This document shows positions 1 through 10,310 of a stretch of 64,000 nt of DNA, piece by piece. Made by a program: the position numbers and the translations under genes. The notes under the pieces were generated by a model that saw nothing but the letters and a program-made list of their open reading frames with translations, searched no databases and had not been told where the DNA came from. Every line of letters starts with the position of its first letter. Within the stretch, counting starts at the first letter, position 1. The DNA is from Streptococcus infantis (GTDB lineage Bacteria; Bacillota; Bacilli; Lactobacillales; Streptococcaceae): the NCBI RefSeq assembly GCF_000963255.1, contig NZ_JYOV01000006.1, positions 1-64,000 of the forward strand. The letters run 5' to 3'.

Positions 1-2040
1 GCTGACGTGCTTGCGCTTGTTGAGGCCGACGTACTTGCTGACGTGCTTGCACTTGTTGATGCGGATGTACTTGCTGATGTGCTTGCGCTCGTTGATGCGG
101 ACGTACTTGCTGACGTGCTTGCACTTGTTGATGCGGATGTACTTGCTGACGTGCTTGCACTTGTTGATGCGGATGTACTTGCTGATGTACTTGCGCTCGT
201 TGATGCGGATGTACTTGCCGACGTACTTGCACTTGTTGAGGCTGACGTACTTGCTGACGTGCTTGCGCTTGTTGAAGCGGATGTACTTGCTGATGTGCTT
301 GCGCTCGTTGATGCGGACGTGCTAGCCGATGTGCTTGCACTTGTTGAAGCTGACGTACTTGCGCTCGTTGAGGCTGATGTACTTGCCGACGTACTTGCAC
401 TTGTTGAGGCTGACGTACTTGCTGAGGTGCTTGCACTTGTTGAAGCCGACGTGCTAGCCGATGTACTTGCACTTGTTGAAGCTGACGTGCTTGCTGATGT
501 ACTTGCACTTGTTGACGCTGACGTGCTAGCAGATGTACTTGCGCTGGTTGACGCTGACGTACTTGCCGATGTGCTTGCACTTGTTGATGCCGATGTACTT
601 GCTGATGTACTTGCACTTGTTGAAGCTGACGTGCTTGCTGATGTACTTGCACTTGTTGAAGCGGACGTACTTGCTGACGTGCTTGCACTTGTTGATGCAG
701 ATGTGCTTGCTGATGTGCTTGCTGATGTGCTTGCTGATGTACTTGCACTTGTTGATGCGGATGTACTTGCTGACGTGCTTGCACTTGTTGATGCTGATGT
801 ACTTGCGCTCGTTGAGGCTGACGTACTTGCGGACGTGCTTGCGCTTGTTGAAGCGGACGTGCTTGCGGACGTGCTTGCGCTCGTTGATGCTGACGTGCTT
901 GCGGACGTGCTTGCACTTGTTGATGCCGACGTACTTGCTGAGGTGCTTGCACTTGTTGATGCTGACGTACTTGCTGATGTGCTTGCACTTGTTGAGGCCG
1001 ACGTACTTGCTGAAGTGCTTGCACTTGTTGAAGCTGATGTGCTTGCACTTGTTGACGCTGATGTACTTGCTGACGTGCTTGCACTTGTTGAGGCCGACGT
1101 ACTTGCTGACATGCTTGCGCTCGTTGATGCTGACGTGCTAGCAGATGTGCTTGCACTTGTTGACGCGGACGTGCTTGCGCTTGTTGAAGCCGATGTACTT
1201 GCTGATGTGCTTGCGCTCGTTGATGCTGACGTGCTAGCAGATGTACTTGCACTTGTTGATGCTGACGTGCTAGCAGATGTACTTGCACTTGTTGAGGCTG
1301 ACGTACTTGCTGACGTGCTTGCACTTGTTGATGCTGACGTGCTAGCCGATGTGCTTGCGCTCGTTGATGCTGACGTGCTAGCCGATGTACTTGCTGACGT
1401 GCTTGCCGATGTGCTTGCACTTGTTGATGCCGATGTACTTGCCGATGTGCTTGCACTTGTTGATGCCGATGTACTTGCTGATGTGCTTGCGCTCGTTGAT
1501 GCTGATGTACTTGCTGACGTGCTTGCACTTGTTGAGGCCGACGTACTTGCTGACGTGCTTGCACTTGTTGAAGCTGACGTGCTTGCCGATGTGCTTGCGC
1601 TTGTTGAAGCCGACGTACTTGCTGATGTGCTTGCACTTGTTGATGCCGACGTACTTGCTGACGTGCTTGCACTTGTTGACGCTGACGTGCTAGCCGATGT
1701 ACTTGCGCTGGTTGACGCTGACGTACTTGCCGATGTGCTTGCACTTGTTGAAGCAGATGTACTTGCTGAAGTACTTGCGCTCGTTGATGCCGACGTGCTT
1801 GCTGACGTACTTGCACTTGTTGAGGCCGACGTACTTGCTGACGTGCTTGCGCTTGTTGAAGCCGACGTACTTGCTGAGGTGCTTGCACTTGTTGAGGCTG
1901 ACGTACTTGCTGATGCACTTGCACTTATTGAGTCAGATGTACTTGCACTCGTTGAGGCTGATGCACTCGTTGAAGCCGACTCTGATGCAGATGTACTTGC
2001 ACTTGTTGAGGCGGACGTACTTGCTGATTCTGACTTGTGA
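1..2040 (-). repeat. Serine-rich repeat region 2 of the adhesin (36-nt tandem units)
   Basis: At protein level this is a four-residue S-A-S-T repeat. At DNA level the unit is 36 nt (12 codons), because serine codons alternate in a fixed TCN/AGY order. Some units are shortened by multiples of 12 nt, as expected from slippage. The array is degenerate by synonymous changes and starts before the window. Such Ser/Thr tracts in the family are O-glycosylated stalks. Confidence 0.95.
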
Positions 2041-5000
2041 TCCGAATCTGACAAATCTGGAGTTACTGTGTTTTTTGTTCCATCTTTGTAGGTAATTGTC
2101 ACAGTTCCATTGCTATCAATATCGTACGATTTAATACGGAAATCTGACTCAGGGTTGACTGCCTTCACTGCAGCAAGAATCTTATCAAGATCATCTTGTG
2201 TCAATGAAGTTAGATTAGAAACTTGGATAGCACTACTTGGTTTAATACCTGGGAATTTTTCATTCAGTTTCCCTTGTGCAACTACTGTCGCTGGATTTCT
2301 AATCTCATTATCTGATAAATCTACAGCTCTGACATTACGAGACCATTTGTTACCATCTGCATACTGTACATTTTCTCCATAAGTAGTCGTGTACTCTAGT
2401 ACTTTCGGATTAGTTGCTGAAGCTTCAGTTGGCGTATCCTTGAATCCAGGTGCATTATCATTTGTTGAATAACCATCTTGGAAGATTTTACTTTGATCAT
2501 TTCTTCCATCGTAAAGTTTCAGAGTTTTAATCTTACCACTATTATCTTTAGCAGTTAAAACAACTTTAATCTCATCGCCTGCGAAGACTTCGTAACCACT
2601 GACTCCTGGACGAACATTATTCTTGATCGTTTGTTTTTCCCATAGGCCAGTCTTATCGTTCTTGACATAAAGTTCAAAGGTAGCTTCTGGACTTTCAGTT
2701 TCCTTGGTAATCGTCTTCGTCGTTGTAGCTGAAGTCAAGGTTTCAGTTCCACCACCCGGTAGACTGACTGTCTTCTCTTGCTTAACAGTTACATTGCCTG
2801 TTGGAAGAAGACCGTTATTGCCATCATAAGCATCCTGCAAATCCTCCGTCGGATCAAATGTGACGCTTGTTTCATTGTCCTTAGCAGTCTTGGTGAATGT
2901 ATGACCAGCTAATGTTAATGTTACAAGAGCTCCAGGTGTGACATTCGTAACAGTGATTGCCTTGTTTGGTAAACCACCTGTATTATTTACTTGATCATCA
3001 GTGATTTGTGGAGCTTGTGGATTGACTGTGTAAGTGATTGGGACACGCTGTTTGACACGTGTACCTGTACCATCTGCTGGCAACTCAACTTCTACATCCT
3101 TAGTAAATCGACCAACAGTTGAAAGGTCTGGAGCCCCATCAACCCATCTGAAATTCGTATTATTTACATTATAGTCAGGGCTACCTGTCACCTTGGTGAT
3201 AGAATCTCTTGGATTTGCAACCACTTGTTGATAAGCAGCATCACTTGTCTGACCTTGAGTAAAGGTATAAGAACGATTAGACTCAAACTTGTAGACATTA
3301 TGAATAACATCTACGGTCTTGCTAAGCAATTTCGCACTATCTGTCTCACCCAGACGTCCTTTAGGGAACGTAAAGGTTAGTTTGAAGCGTTGTTGTCCAG
3401 CTTCTGTCGTAGTGATAGGAGCATTTGATAAGCGAGTTCCATGTTCATCCGTCCATGTTTGTTGAGAGCCACTTGGGAACCAATCATCCCCCGCTTGATA
3501 TACATAGTCAAGCCATTTTGAACCATCCCCATTGTGAGGAGTCGTTCCTTGGATGTCATTGATTGGAGCTTTTGGCGCGATAGAGGTCATGGTACTGTAT
3601 GTAACAGTAACATCATCCGTAGAACCATCTGAGTATGTGACTGTTGCTACAGCTGTTTTATTATTTCCAGAGTTAGTTGTGTCAATTGGCGTCTTCCAAG
3701 TAACAGTTGCACCTTGTGGTAATTGTTTGCCACCTTCAAGCTGAACAAAGTTGGCAGCATTTGACAAATCACTAGCTGTTTCACCAACATAAGTATAGAC
3801 AGTTGGTACCTTCGCTACAGCAGTATATTTATCAGTCTGGTTTTTGATCACAAACTTGACATAACCATTGTCAGCAACACCATTTTTAGCATGATTACTA
3901 TCAGGAGTGTTTTTGTCATCTGTCGCCATCAAATAGCGTTCAAAAGTTTTACCTGCTGGGATACTTTTATCTAGTGTTCCTGTGATAGTAATGGTTGCAT
4001 TTGCTTGATCAGTCAAACTGGTGATTGGATTTGAACGATTGAGACCAATATAGCCTGCGTAGTTGTTTCCGTTTGCATTATCCGCAGTTTGTTGCATTTC
4101 AAACTTCAATGAAGAAATCTTGCCAGAATCATCGGTCGCACTAAAGGTGATGTTAGTAGGCTCACCACGATAAATATCGATTTCCTTGACATCTGGTCTG
4201 CTATAAGGAATTACCAGTTTTGGACGTTCATTGACCGTCACCGACTGTGGAATTGGAGTACTACGTGTACCATCTTTGTAGACAATTGTTGCTGTACCGT
4301 TGTTTGTAACTTCAATATCTAGGATACGGTGAGTTGTCTGATTATTCTTAGCATAGATAGCATTCTTGACATCTGTTTTTTCACCTTCTGTCAAATTATT
4401 CTTATCTACAACTGGTGTAAAGTCAGGATCGGTCACTTTAAGACGGTCTTTCAGCTGACCTTGAGTGATACGAACATTACCAGTTCCTGTTGTGACATTT
4501 CGATTATTTACTTGGTCGGTAGCAACCGCATTTCGTTGCCAAGTATTTCCTGACTTCCACTCCAAATCATCCCTAAGATGGGCCTTTACAACGATATGAG
4601 CTGGACTGCTCTCAGTAGCATTGATATCGCCACTATTTAGATGGTCAACCACACCTGTACCATACTCATCTCCTGTATCATTATCACCTTGGAAGAAGTT
4701 GGTTGTTAGAGCAGGTCGATTAGCGTCCGCTTTGGAGATAATCTTAAACTCTTTTAGTTTCCCACTATTATCATACGCTGTGAAATCAACTGTAAAGTCA
4801 TCACCAGCATAGACGATATGCTCATCTCCACGGGAAACATCTGGACTCGGAGTCGCTGGGATGGTTTGACCATCACGCGTCACTGTAACAGAAGTCACAG
4901 GACGTACAGTTTCAGCTTCTACGTTTGCTTGAACGACATCCACGGTGTTATCACGGTAGGTAATGGTGATTTCACCTGTTTCAGATACCGTAATGTTACC

Positions 5001-7067
5001 CGTTACACCATCCTTAGTATAGTCTGAACCAGAAAGGATACTTGAATTTGCTGTTTTGAAGTTTTCAAGAATTTGAGCTCTTTCAGTAGGACTCAAGGCA
5101 GATGGATTGTTAACTGTAACAGTTTCACCACTAACAGGATTGTTACGTTCGTTGAAACCTCTGATGTAAACAGTCATTGTCGCTCTTGTCTCATTATTGC
5201 TTGAATCCGTCACCCCAAACTCAAGAGTATAACTTCCTGGAGTCATAGGATTCCATCGACCATCAGATAGTTCTCGACCGATTGTACCATCTATAGTAGA
5301 AGTCCAAGACTTCGCCCATCCCTTAAATCTATTGTTTCCGTCAAACACCTGAAACAAATTATTTTTCGGGAAATGACCATTCAAACCAGTAATCACTGGA
5401 GATGGGTAAGCAATAAATCTCTTCAATTGGAAATCATCGGAGAATTTTAAAGCTACAGGCGTATTCGGTGCCGTTTCAAACTTGTCATCATTAAAGAAAG
5501 TAAGATAAGATGGCAATTCAATTTTTGGCGCTCTATCTGATGTTCTTCCTGTTGTAACACTATTAGTCATTACAGAAGTGTAGTTGCCAGGAGGGTTACT
5601 TGCTGAAAACTCCTTACTACTTGTCGCAACTTGTGCATTCAAGGTCGCCTGACTTGAGCTATTATTGGCTGTTGCAAAAATCTCAATAGTGGCATCCAAA
5701 TTTCTATTGTAGCCATGACGATTCTGGAAAATATACTCATTGTTGGACTGGCTTTGCAAGTCCATTCTCACACCATTTAGATAGGCTGCTGTGATTGTCG
5801 TATTCGGGTCAACCCTAGCAATCAAACCGGCATAGGTAAGCGCACTCTGGGCATTCATAAAGATTGTCCATTTTACCTCACGACTAGTAGGCGCAAAAGT
5901 TCCAGATACTATACTAGCTGTTGTTTGTTCATTCTGAGTTCGAGGCGAGAATCCTCTGAGACCGTCCCCTGTTGGCATCGCTTGCCCATTACGGCTATCA
6001 CGTTGACCTGAATTTGCACGTAAAACAGCATTGGCGATAGAGTTACGAGCCGAAGTTGCTCTTTGCACGACTGCTGTCAAATCACCAGTTGGATTTGCAA
6101 GTGCTTTTTCAATCTCTACTACAGCAGCATTCACCTTAGTGATGGCTGAATCGGTATTTGGTAGACCAGCAACCTTAGCCAGATATTCACCCATCTCGGC
6201 AGAAAGAGCAGCTAGTTTCTTACGGTCTTCTGCTTGCTTTTTAGCGCTGACTTCTGCTGTCGTTGTCGCAGCAAGAGTCGCTGTTGTAGTAGCTGTCAGG
6301 CTCGCGTTTTGACTTGTGAAGTTTTCCGCTGTTGAAAGGGCACTAGAAAGACTAGGGTTAACCTTAATATCGCTAGCCTTAACCGTGGCTCCGGATGCTC
6401 CGTCATTACTGATAGCATCTTCGCTAGGAGCCGTCTGTGAACCTTCTACATGCGAAGACTCAGAGAGGGAACTGCTTGCAACAGTCGAAGAACTAGCCGA
6501 TGTTGAGGTAGAATCACTCAATGAAGCCGAAGTACTAGCAGAAGTTGAAGATGACACACTAGCACTAGTACTAGCTGAGGTTGAGGCACTTACGGACTCT
6601 GATGCACTTGTTGAGGCCGAAATAGAGGCACTTGTAGAAGCAGAGATTGAGACACTCTCACTAACAGAGGTAGATGTTGAAACAGAAGTCTGTTGCTCAT
6701 CATCTTTATTGACCGTTCCCAAAACGACCTGATCAGAATTGACTAGGTTGTCGGTTCCATCAACCACCTTCTCTACAGCAACCTGTTCATTGGCATGGAC
6801 TTGCGTGTGAGTGGCAACTCCACCACCAACCACTGCCCCTGCGGCAGCTATCCCCTTGAGGATATCTAATCCAGTTAGGGAGGTAGATACACGATCTTCT
6901 ACAACTTCAGTTGTAACTTGGGCTGTATCAATACCACCACGAAGAACTTTAAACAAGCCAAATAGTGACGTTGAGGCACGTAACCAATGTTTCCCCGACT
7001 TAATCAACTTATATCGGGTAACACGATCAGTTTCTCTATATCGTCCTTCTTGACGTCTAAAAAACAT
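1..7067 (-). CDS. Serine-rich repeat surface adhesin (accessory Sec type), C-terminus cut by window edge
   Basis: The frame is open from the ATG at 7067 to the window edge (about 2,355 codons), preceded by an AAGGAG ribosome site. Residues 1-92 form the long signal peptide of serine-rich glycoproteins: a basic N-terminus with an SGKHW motif near residues 24-28, a hydrophobic stretch near 70-85 and a likely cut after VHA (92). A short Ser-rich block (SRR1, about residues 125-200) follows. Next comes a large non-repeat region (about 200-1675) that includes three copies of a module of the form NLT..E...V..A...DI.V...GT.TI.YKDGT, near nt 5120-4930, 4440-4270 and 2235-2055. A long S-A-S-T repeat (SRR2) occupies the last 680 residues and continues out of view. 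Family members are glycosylated in the cytoplasm, exported by SecA2/SecY2 and anchored by LPXTG; the anchor and export genes are not visible. The binding partner cannot be read from sequence. Best match is the PsrP/mitis-group SRRP family. Confidence 0.93.
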   Translation of the reverse strand, partial: MFFRRQEGRYRETDRVTRYKLIKSGKHWLRASTSLFGLFKVLRGGIDTAQVTTEVVEDRVSTSLTGLDILKGIAAAGAVVGGGVATHTQVHANEQVAVEKVVDGTDNLVNSDQVVLGTVNKDDEQQTSVSTSTSVSESVSISASTSASISASTSASESVSASTSASTSASVSSSTSASTSASLSDSTSTSASSSTVASSSLSESSHVEGSQTAPSEDAISNDGASGATVKASDIKVNPSLSSALSTAENFTSQNASLTATTTATLAATTTAEVSAKKQAEDRKKLAALSAEMGEYLAKVAGLPNTDSAITKVNAAVVEIEKALANPTGDLTAVVQRATSARNSIANAVLRANSGQRDSRNGQAMPTGDGLRGFSPRTQNEQTTASIVSGTFAPTSREVKWTIFMNAQSALTYAGLIARVDPNTTITAAYLNGVRMDLQSQSNNEYIFQNRHGYNRNLDATIEIFATANNSSSQATLNAQVATSSKEFSASNPPGNYTSVMTNSVTTGRTSDRAPKIELPSYLTFFNDDKFETAPNTPVALKFSDDFQLKRFIAYPSPVITGLNGHFPKNNLFQVFDGNNRFKGWAKSWTSTIDGTIGRELSDGRWNPMTPGSYTLEFGVTDSSNNETRATMTVYIRGFNERNNPVSGETVTVNNPSALSPTERAQILENFKTANSSILSGSDYTKDGVTGNITVSETGEITITYRDNTVDVVQANVEAETVRPVTSVTVTRDGQTIPATPSPDVSRGDEHIVYAGDDFTVDFTAYDNSGKLKEFKIISKADANRPALTTNFFQGDNDTGDEYGTGVVDHLNSGDINATESSPAHIVVKAHLRDDLEWKSGNTWQRNAVATDQVNNRNVTTGTGNVRITQGQLKDRLKVTDPDFTPVVDKNNLTEGEKTDVKNAIYAKNNQTTHRILDIEVTNNGTATIVYKDGTRSTPIPQSVTVNERPKLVIPYSRPDVKEIDIYRGEPTNITFSATDDSGKISSLKFEMQQTADNANGNNYAGYIGLNRSNPITSLTDQANATITITGTLDKSIPAGKTFERYLMATDDKNTPDSNHAKNGVADNGYVKFVIKNQTDKYTAVAKVPTVYTYVGETASDLSNAANFVQLEGGKQLPQGATVTWKTPIDTTNSGNNKTAVATVTYSDGSTDDVTVTYSTMTSIAPKAPINDIQGTTPHNGDGSKWLDYVYQAGDDWFPSGSQQTWTDEHGTRLSNAPITTTEAGQQRFKLTFTFPKGRLGETDSAKLLSKTVDVIHNVYKFESNRSYTFTQGQTSDAAYQQVVANPRDSITKVTGSPDYNVNNTNFRWVDGAPDLSTVGRFTKDVEVELPADGTGTRVKQRVPITYTVNPQAPQITDDQVNNTGGLPNKAITVTNVTPGALVTLTLAGHTFTKTAKDNETSVTFDPTEDLQDAYDGNNGLLPTGNVTVKQEKTVSLPGGGTETLTSATTTKTITKETESPEATFELYVKNDKTGLWEKQTIKNNVRPGVSGYEVFAGDEIKVVLTAKDNSGKIKTLKLYDGRNDQSKIFQDGYSTNDNAPGFKDTPTEASATNPKVLEYTTTYGENVQYADGNKWSRNVRAVDLSDNEIRNPATVVAQGKLNEKFPGIKPSSAIQVSNLTSLTQDDLDKILAAVKAVNPESDFRIKSYDIDSNGTVTITYKDGTKNTVTPDLSDSDHKSESASTSASTSASTSASESASTSASASTSASTSDSISASASASTSASTSASTSASTSASTSASTSASTSASTSASTSASTSASTSASTSASTSASTSASTSASTSASTSASTSASTSASTSASTSASTSASTSASTSASTSASTSASTSASTSASTSASTSASTSASTSASTSASTSASTSASTSASTSASTSASTSASTSASTSASTSASTSASTSASTSASTSASTSASTSASTSASTSASTSASTSASTSASTSASTSASTSASTSASTSASTSASTSASTSASTSASTSASTSASTSASTSASMSASTSASTSASTSASTSASTSASTSASTSASTSASTSASTSASTSASTSASTSASTSASTSASTSASTSASTSASTSASTSASTSASTSASTSASTSASTSASTSASTSASTSASTSASTSASTSASTSASTSASTSASTSASTSASTSASTSASTSASTSASTSASTSASTSASTSASTSASTSASTSASTSASTSASTSASTSASTSASTSASTSASTSASTSASTSASTSASTSASTSASTSASTSASTSASTSASTSASTSASTSASTSASTSASTSASTSASTSASTSASTSASTSASTSASTSASTSASTSASTSASTSASTSASTSASTSASTSASTSASTSASTSASTSASTSASTSASTS

Positions 7068-7226
7068 GTTTTTTTCTCCTTGAGATCATTTTTTCTAAAA
7101 AACAAACTATCAAAAACGATTAAACCATAAATCAGTTCTCTATTTGAGTTTTCGTCTCTCTTATAAATATATTAACCGATGTTATTTTCTTTAAAATTCA
7201 GATAGGATTGTTCTCTAAAACACTTT

Positions 7227-7260
7227 ATTATAGCACATTTTCACCCCTCTTGTCCAAACA
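7227..7260 (-). promoter_or_regulatory. Likely promoter of the serine-rich adhesin
   Basis: On the minus strand an extended -10 (TGC-TATAAT, box at 7227-7232) lies about 160 nt upstream of the adhesin start, with a TTGGAC-like -35 about 19 nt further up. The implied 5' leader is about 150 nt and AT-rich; no obvious riboregulator fold was recognised in it. Confidence 0.55.
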
Positions 7261-7432
7261 TTTTAATAAAAAATATATTAATACTAACAACCAGAGTCTT
7301 ATTCTATACATGTAGAATAAAATATGCTATAGGATTCATATTTTTTAGAAACGCTTAATTAAATACCTCTTTGCAGACATAAATAATATAGTTTAAAAAG
7401 TTATTTACATATATAGCGCTGTTACGATCCAA

Positions 7433-7526
7433 CAAAAAAAGCCGCCTGATTGGGCGACTTAATTTTTTATAGGGAGATTATTATGAAAAAGTTTTAGGAG
7501 TTAAAGTTAAGTTCTTCTTAACTTAT
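7433..7526 (-). ncRNA. CiaR-dependent small RNA (csRNA), copy A
   Basis: About 93 nt. The predicted transcript starts 7 nt after the -10 at 7533-7538. It contains a hairpin with arms AAGTTAAG/CTTAACTT, an unpaired pyrimidine tract with CTCCT, a second unpaired AATCTCCC, and an intrinsic terminator (7441-7459 plus a T run). This is the layout of streptococcal csRNAs, which pair with ribosome-binding sites of target mRNAs. It follows the nucleotidyltransferase gene directly. It is the most diverged of the four copies: its hairpin sequence differs, but its promoter layout and 3' end match. Confidence 0.8.
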
Positions 7527-7532
7527 GAAATA

Positions 7533-7565
7533 AGTATACAGCTCCTATCTTAAAGTTTCCTTAAG
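7533..7565 (-). promoter_or_regulatory. CiaR box and -10 of csRNA A
   Basis: Minus strand: CTTAAG-N5-TTTAAG (7549-7565), then exactly 10 nt, then TATACT (7533-7538). The CiaR consensus is TTTAAG-N5-TTTAAG placed 10 nt before the -10. The box overlaps the stop codon of the upstream nucleotidyltransferase gene. Confidence 0.82.
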
Positions 7566-8148
7566 TATTTTTAAATGTGAGATTTTTCCATTTTTCTCGC
7601 CAGTTTTTCTTAAATAAACGCTTTTGATAGAGCTTCATTCGGTCTTGATTTTCTAAGAAATGGGGAGTTGGAGCAACCTGAAAGTTCAAAATATCCTCCA
7701 AACCATAAGGCGCAAAGAGCTCTAAAGTTGCGTCAGCATGCAAGCGAAGTCCTACTGCCGTACAACGTTCAGGATATTTACTCATAGCATCGCAGGAATT
7801 TCTATACGGAGGCGTATGGGGACTATGCTGATGCATATAGACTTGATTTTTCAGCTCCCACTGATACTGGGGAAAGTCCTCCCTCAACTTGCTTTCTATA
7901 GCCAGCGTATCTTCATAACTCACATCTGGATCAAAGAAAATCACATCCACATCCGTTTCACGGTCAAAGGCTGGCTTATCTGACAAGAGATTCCAGATAA
8001 AATTTCGGACCGAACCTGCTGCCAACCAGGAATCATTTAATTCCAAGTCACGGATGATAGTCAGAATAGCCATCATATCAGGATTTTCTCTGAAAGAATC
8101 TAAAATTTCAGCCTTATTTTTCAATGTATTCATACCCCAAATGTTCAT
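7561..8148 (-). CDS. Nucleotidyltransferase family protein (DUF925-like)
   Basis: 195 residues. An AAGSVRN motif near residues 42-48 and the acidic TDVDV pair near 64-68 resemble the nucleotidyltransferase-fold signature of the DUF925/YkkD-type family; the substrate is unknown. The start overlaps the end of ruvB by 35 nt, so the two are translationally coupled. An in-frame ATG at 8133 is an alternative start, but it has its G-rich tract too close to serve as a ribosome site. The stop codon lies inside the CiaR box of the following small RNA gene. Confidence 0.8.
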   Translation of the reverse strand: MNIWGMNTLKNKAEILDSFRENPDMMAILTIIRDLELNDSWLAAGSVRNFIWNLLSDKPAFDRETDVDVIFFDPDVSYEDTLAIESKLREDFPQYQWELKNQVYMHQHSPHTPPYRNSCDAMSKYPERCTAVGLRLHADATLELFAPYGLEDILNFQVAPTPHFLENQDRMKLYQKRLFKKNWREKWKNLTFKNT

Positions 8149-9112
8149 ATGCCTTAGCTGTCGCGACTCGTCCTGAACGAGTTCGCATGATAAAACCTTT
8201 CTGGATCAGGTAAGGTTCGTACATATCCTCAACCGTCTCACGTTCTTCCGCGATATTAACAGAAAGTGTTCCTAGACCGACAGGACCGCCACCGTACATC
8301 TCAATCATGGTGCGGAGAATTTTCTGGTCCACATAGTCCAAACCTTCATGGTCTACATCCAGCATAGTCAAAGCCTTATCCGTAATCACATCATCAATCA
8401 AGCCATCGCCCATAATCTGCGCAAAGTCACGCACGCGCTTGAGGAGACGATTGGCGATACGAGGAGTCCCACGACTACGGAGGGCCAACTCAGCAGCAGC
8501 TTCATGTGTAATTTCCATCTCAAAGATATCTGCCGTCCGCTCGATAATCTCTGTCAAGTCATCATGGGCATAATACTCCATGTGGCCAGTAATCCCGAAA
8601 CGTGCACGAAGAGGATTTGACAGCATTCCTGCTCGTGTCGTCGCACCAATCAAGGTAAAAGGTGGTAATTCTAGATGGACACTGCGACTACCTTCCCCCG
8701 CACCAATCATGATGTCGATGTAGAAGTCTTCCATAGCACTGTAAAGCACCTCTTCCACCGACATAGGCAAGCGATGAATCTCATCAATGAAAAGAACATC
8801 TCCTGGCTCCAAGTCATTCAAAATCGCTACCAGATCACCGGCTTTTTCGATAACGGGACCAGACGTTTGTTTGAGATTGACTCCCAGTTCATTGGCAATG
8901 ACAAAAGCCATGGTTGTTTTCCCGAGACCTGGAGGGCCAAACAAAAGAACATGGTCTAGCGCCTCGTCACGCATTTTTGCTGCTTCAATAAAGATTTGAA
9001 GCTGGTCTTTAACCTTGTCTTGACCAATATATTCACGTAAATATTGGGGACGAAGGGTACGTTCTACCAACTCCTCATCGCCCATGATTTCATTATCTAA
9101 AATTCTACTCAT
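8114..9112 (-). CDS. ruvB: Holliday junction branch migration ATPase RuvB
   Basis: 332 residues, normal length. The Walker A motif GPPGLGKT (59-66), Walker B FIDEIH (108-113), sensor motif GATTRAG and arginine-finger region support the call, with the C-terminal winged helix carrying GGGPVG and the RTRSGR segment. RuvB is the AAA+ motor that drives branch migration with RuvA and works with RuvC in recombinational repair. A TATAAT lies only 6 nt before the ATG, so the message may start at or next to the start codon, leaving the AGGAG untranscribed or at the 5' end. The small RNA terminator upstream insulates it. Confidence 0.97.
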   Translation of the reverse strand: MSRILDNEIMGDEELVERTLRPQYLREYIGQDKVKDQLQIFIEAAKMRDEALDHVLLFGPPGLGKTTMAFVIANELGVNLKQTSGPVIEKAGDLVAILNDLEPGDVLFIDEIHRLPMSVEEVLYSAMEDFYIDIMIGAGEGSRSVHLELPPFTLIGATTRAGMLSNPLRARFGITGHMEYYAHDDLTEIIERTADIFEMEITHEAAAELALRSRGTPRIANRLLKRVRDFAQIMGDGLIDDVITDKALTMLDVDHEGLDYVDQKILRTMIEMYGGGPVGLGTLSVNIAEERETVEDMYEPYLIQKGFIMRTRSGRVATAKAYEHLGYEYIEK

Positions 9113-9118
9113 GCTCCT

Positions 9119-9124
9119 ATTATA
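9119..9124 (-). promoter_or_regulatory. -10 box of ruvB
   Basis: Minus-strand TGC-TATAAT ends 6 nt before the ruvB ATG. It is an extended -10 with no good -35 at 17 nt. It sits just after the terminator of the small RNA at 9146-9244, so ruvB has its own promoter. Confidence 0.6.
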
Positions 9125-9145
9125 GCAAAAATCCAGCCTACAAAC

Positions 9146-9244
9146 AAAAAAGCCACCTGATTAGGTGGCTTCATTAGGGAGATTATTATGAAAAAGAAAA
9201 GTTTAGGATTTCTATTAAATAAAGTTAGGAGGTCTTTATTTAAT
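9146..9244 (-). ncRNA. CiaR-dependent small RNA (csRNA), copy B
   Basis: About 99 nt. The 5' hairpin has a perfect 11-bp stem (9214-9224 with 9234-9244) whose 9-nt loop reads ACCTCCTAA in the RNA, complementary to a Shine-Dalgarno. A linker with AATCTCCC follows, then a GC-rich terminator (AGCCACC / GGTGGCT, 9151-9170) and a T run. This is the cleanest copy and the reference for the family in this window. Confidence 0.9.
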
Positions 9245-9250
9245 GATTAC

Positions 9251-9283
9251 ATAATACACAAGCAAACTTAAAGTTAGCTTAAG
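9251..9283 (-). promoter_or_regulatory. CiaR box and -10 of csRNA B
   Basis: Minus strand: CTTAAG-CTAAC-TTTAAG (9267-9283), a 10-nt gap, then TATTAT (9251-9256). The box overlaps the stop codon of the toxin gene at 9279. Confidence 0.88.
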
Positions 9284-9632
9284 ATTTTGAACTTTTTTTA
9301 TTGTCTTTTTGTAGTAAGGTAACATAGTCACTCTTGGTATGAAATAAATGGGAGAGAAAAACAGTCTTTTGTGTCTGATCAACAAAGTAAAGCAAAACGT
9401 ATTGATCTATAATTTTTCCTCGTGTAGGATACTTACTATTAATCTTTACACCGATTTTCACATCAGCATCAAAACCAGTCTCAGGAAAGACTTCTAAACT
9501 TTTTAAACCATCTAAAATTTTTGTCACAGTATTTTTAGCAGATTGAGGGGATAAAAGTACCGTAGCTATATAGTCGTGTATATTGTCGATAGCTTGTTCA
9601 ACTTCTTTTGAAAGGATCACTTTATAAGCCAT
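9279..9632 (-). CDS. RelE/ParE-family toxin
   Basis: 117 residues, the size of RelE/ParE superfamily toxins. It has an N-terminal helix pair (YKVILSKEVEQAIDNIHDYI) followed by the beta-strand core with YVLLYFVD and VFLSHLFH near residues 77-100. Members either cut mRNA at the ribosome or poison gyrase; the sequence does not decide which. Its start overlaps the antitoxin gene by 11 nt. The Lys/Ser-rich C-terminal tail is longer than in minimal toxins. The stop codon lies in the CiaR box of csRNA B. Confidence 0.83.
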   Translation of the reverse strand: MAYKVILSKEVEQAIDNIHDYIATVLLSPQSAKNTVTKILDGLKSLEVFPETGFDADVKIGVKINSKYPTRGKIIDQYVLLYFVDQTQKTVFLSHLFHTKSDYVTLLQKDNKKSSKS

Positions 9633-9906
9633 AGCGTGCCCTCACATTGTCTAGAGAAGCTCCTTCGCCTGCCTCATATTCTCTCAAGGCACGTTCAGAT
9701 TGAGCTTGTAATTCAGCAATCAACTGCTCTCTATGCAAATCTTCGGCCGTCTTAATAGGCAAATCTTGCTCTAAGACTATTTGCTCTACAAATAAAGAAA
9801 TAGCATCTGTCATTGTCATGCCCTTTTCCTTGATAATATTTCTAGCTTGCTCCATAGTAGCTTCATTTAGTTTGAAATTGTATTGTTTCGATACGCTTAT
9901 AGCCAT
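9622..9906 (-). CDS. RelB/DinJ-family antitoxin
   Basis: 94 residues. The N-terminal ribbon-helix-helix segment (YNFKLNEATMEQARNIIKEKG, roughly 9-30) would bind DNA, and the acidic C-terminal half (about 50-90) would wrap the toxin. It is the first gene of the pair, with GGAG 7-10 nt before the ATG at 9906. Antitoxins of this family usually repress their own promoter, and a matching palindrome lies just upstream (9918-9936). The gene pair is bounded by csRNA B on one side and a decayed gene on the other. Confidence 0.83.
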   Translation of the reverse strand: MAISVSKQYNFKLNEATMEQARNIIKEKGMTMTDAISLFVEQIVLEQDLPIKTAEDLHREQLIAELQAQSERALREYEAGEGASLDNVRARYGL

Positions 9907-9917
9907 GATATATCTCC

Positions 9918-9966
9918 AATCTATACGATATAGATTGATTATATACTAGATATAGATTTTAATCAA
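9918..9966 (-). promoter_or_regulatory. Promoter and operator of the toxin-antitoxin pair
   Basis: Minus strand TTGATT (9961-9966), 17-nt spacer, TATAAT (9938-9943). An inverted repeat AATCTATA-N3-TATAGATT (9918-9936) lies just downstream of the -10, and a half-site GATATAGATT recurs at 9949-9958 inside the spacer. This is suited to autorepression by the RHH antitoxin. Confidence 0.75.
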
Positions 9967-9980
9967 GAAAAGTATTTTTC

Positions 9981-10264
9981 TCATAGCCTTACCTCCTCAC
10001 TAGATAGTATATTTTTACGCGAGATTTCCTCGACAATCTTCTTTTTGAAAAATTCAATTCTTTCAAACAGAGTCATATTTCGATACCTTTTGATAAAACC
10101 ACGATAAATCAGATACTTTTTATCAGGATCTCAAGTAGGTCATTAAAAAATTTAATAACACCAATATTAAAGGCATCAATATGTTCAATACTAGGAAGAA
10201 TATAAGACGATCTTTGTATTATATGGATATCCACGTTTTCCTTGACACGAACTTTTAATTTTGT
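9981..10264 (-). pseudogene. Decayed gene of unknown function, frameshifted
   Basis: Two overlapping minus-strand frames read as one broken protein. The first frame (about 10264-10109) gives ..IEHIDAFNIGVIKFFNDLLE. The second (about 10132-9981) continues DPDKKYLIYRGFIKRY..NMTLFERIEFFKKKIVEE and ends in a stop that overlaps, as ATGA, a following start codon with a GAGGAGG ribosome site. That next frame ends after 12 codons, where the toxin-antitoxin promoter begins. There is no intact start. The protein family was not recognised. Confidence 0.45.
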
Positions 10265-10310
10265 TCAAAACAACGAATACAAATGAAATATCGCTGAAAG
10301 TCACATAACA

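Noticed and set aside
7..2040. 677-codon plus-strand frame rich in [14 protein letters not shown]
   Set aside because: It is the antisense of the serine-rich repeat; its openness follows from the repeat codons. The minus frame continues into a signal peptide and non-repeat domains with normal ribosome site and promoter.
1..2040. Regular repeats resembling a CRISPR array or satellite
   Set aside because: There are no unique spacers, and the repeat is an in-frame coding tract.
9189..9240. Small plus-strand peptide frames starting ATGAAAAAG after GGGAG (also near 7483, 10348, 16108)
   Set aside because: They recur at all four csRNA copies but change length and frame, lack promoters on that strand, and are the mirror of the csRNA linker and terminator.
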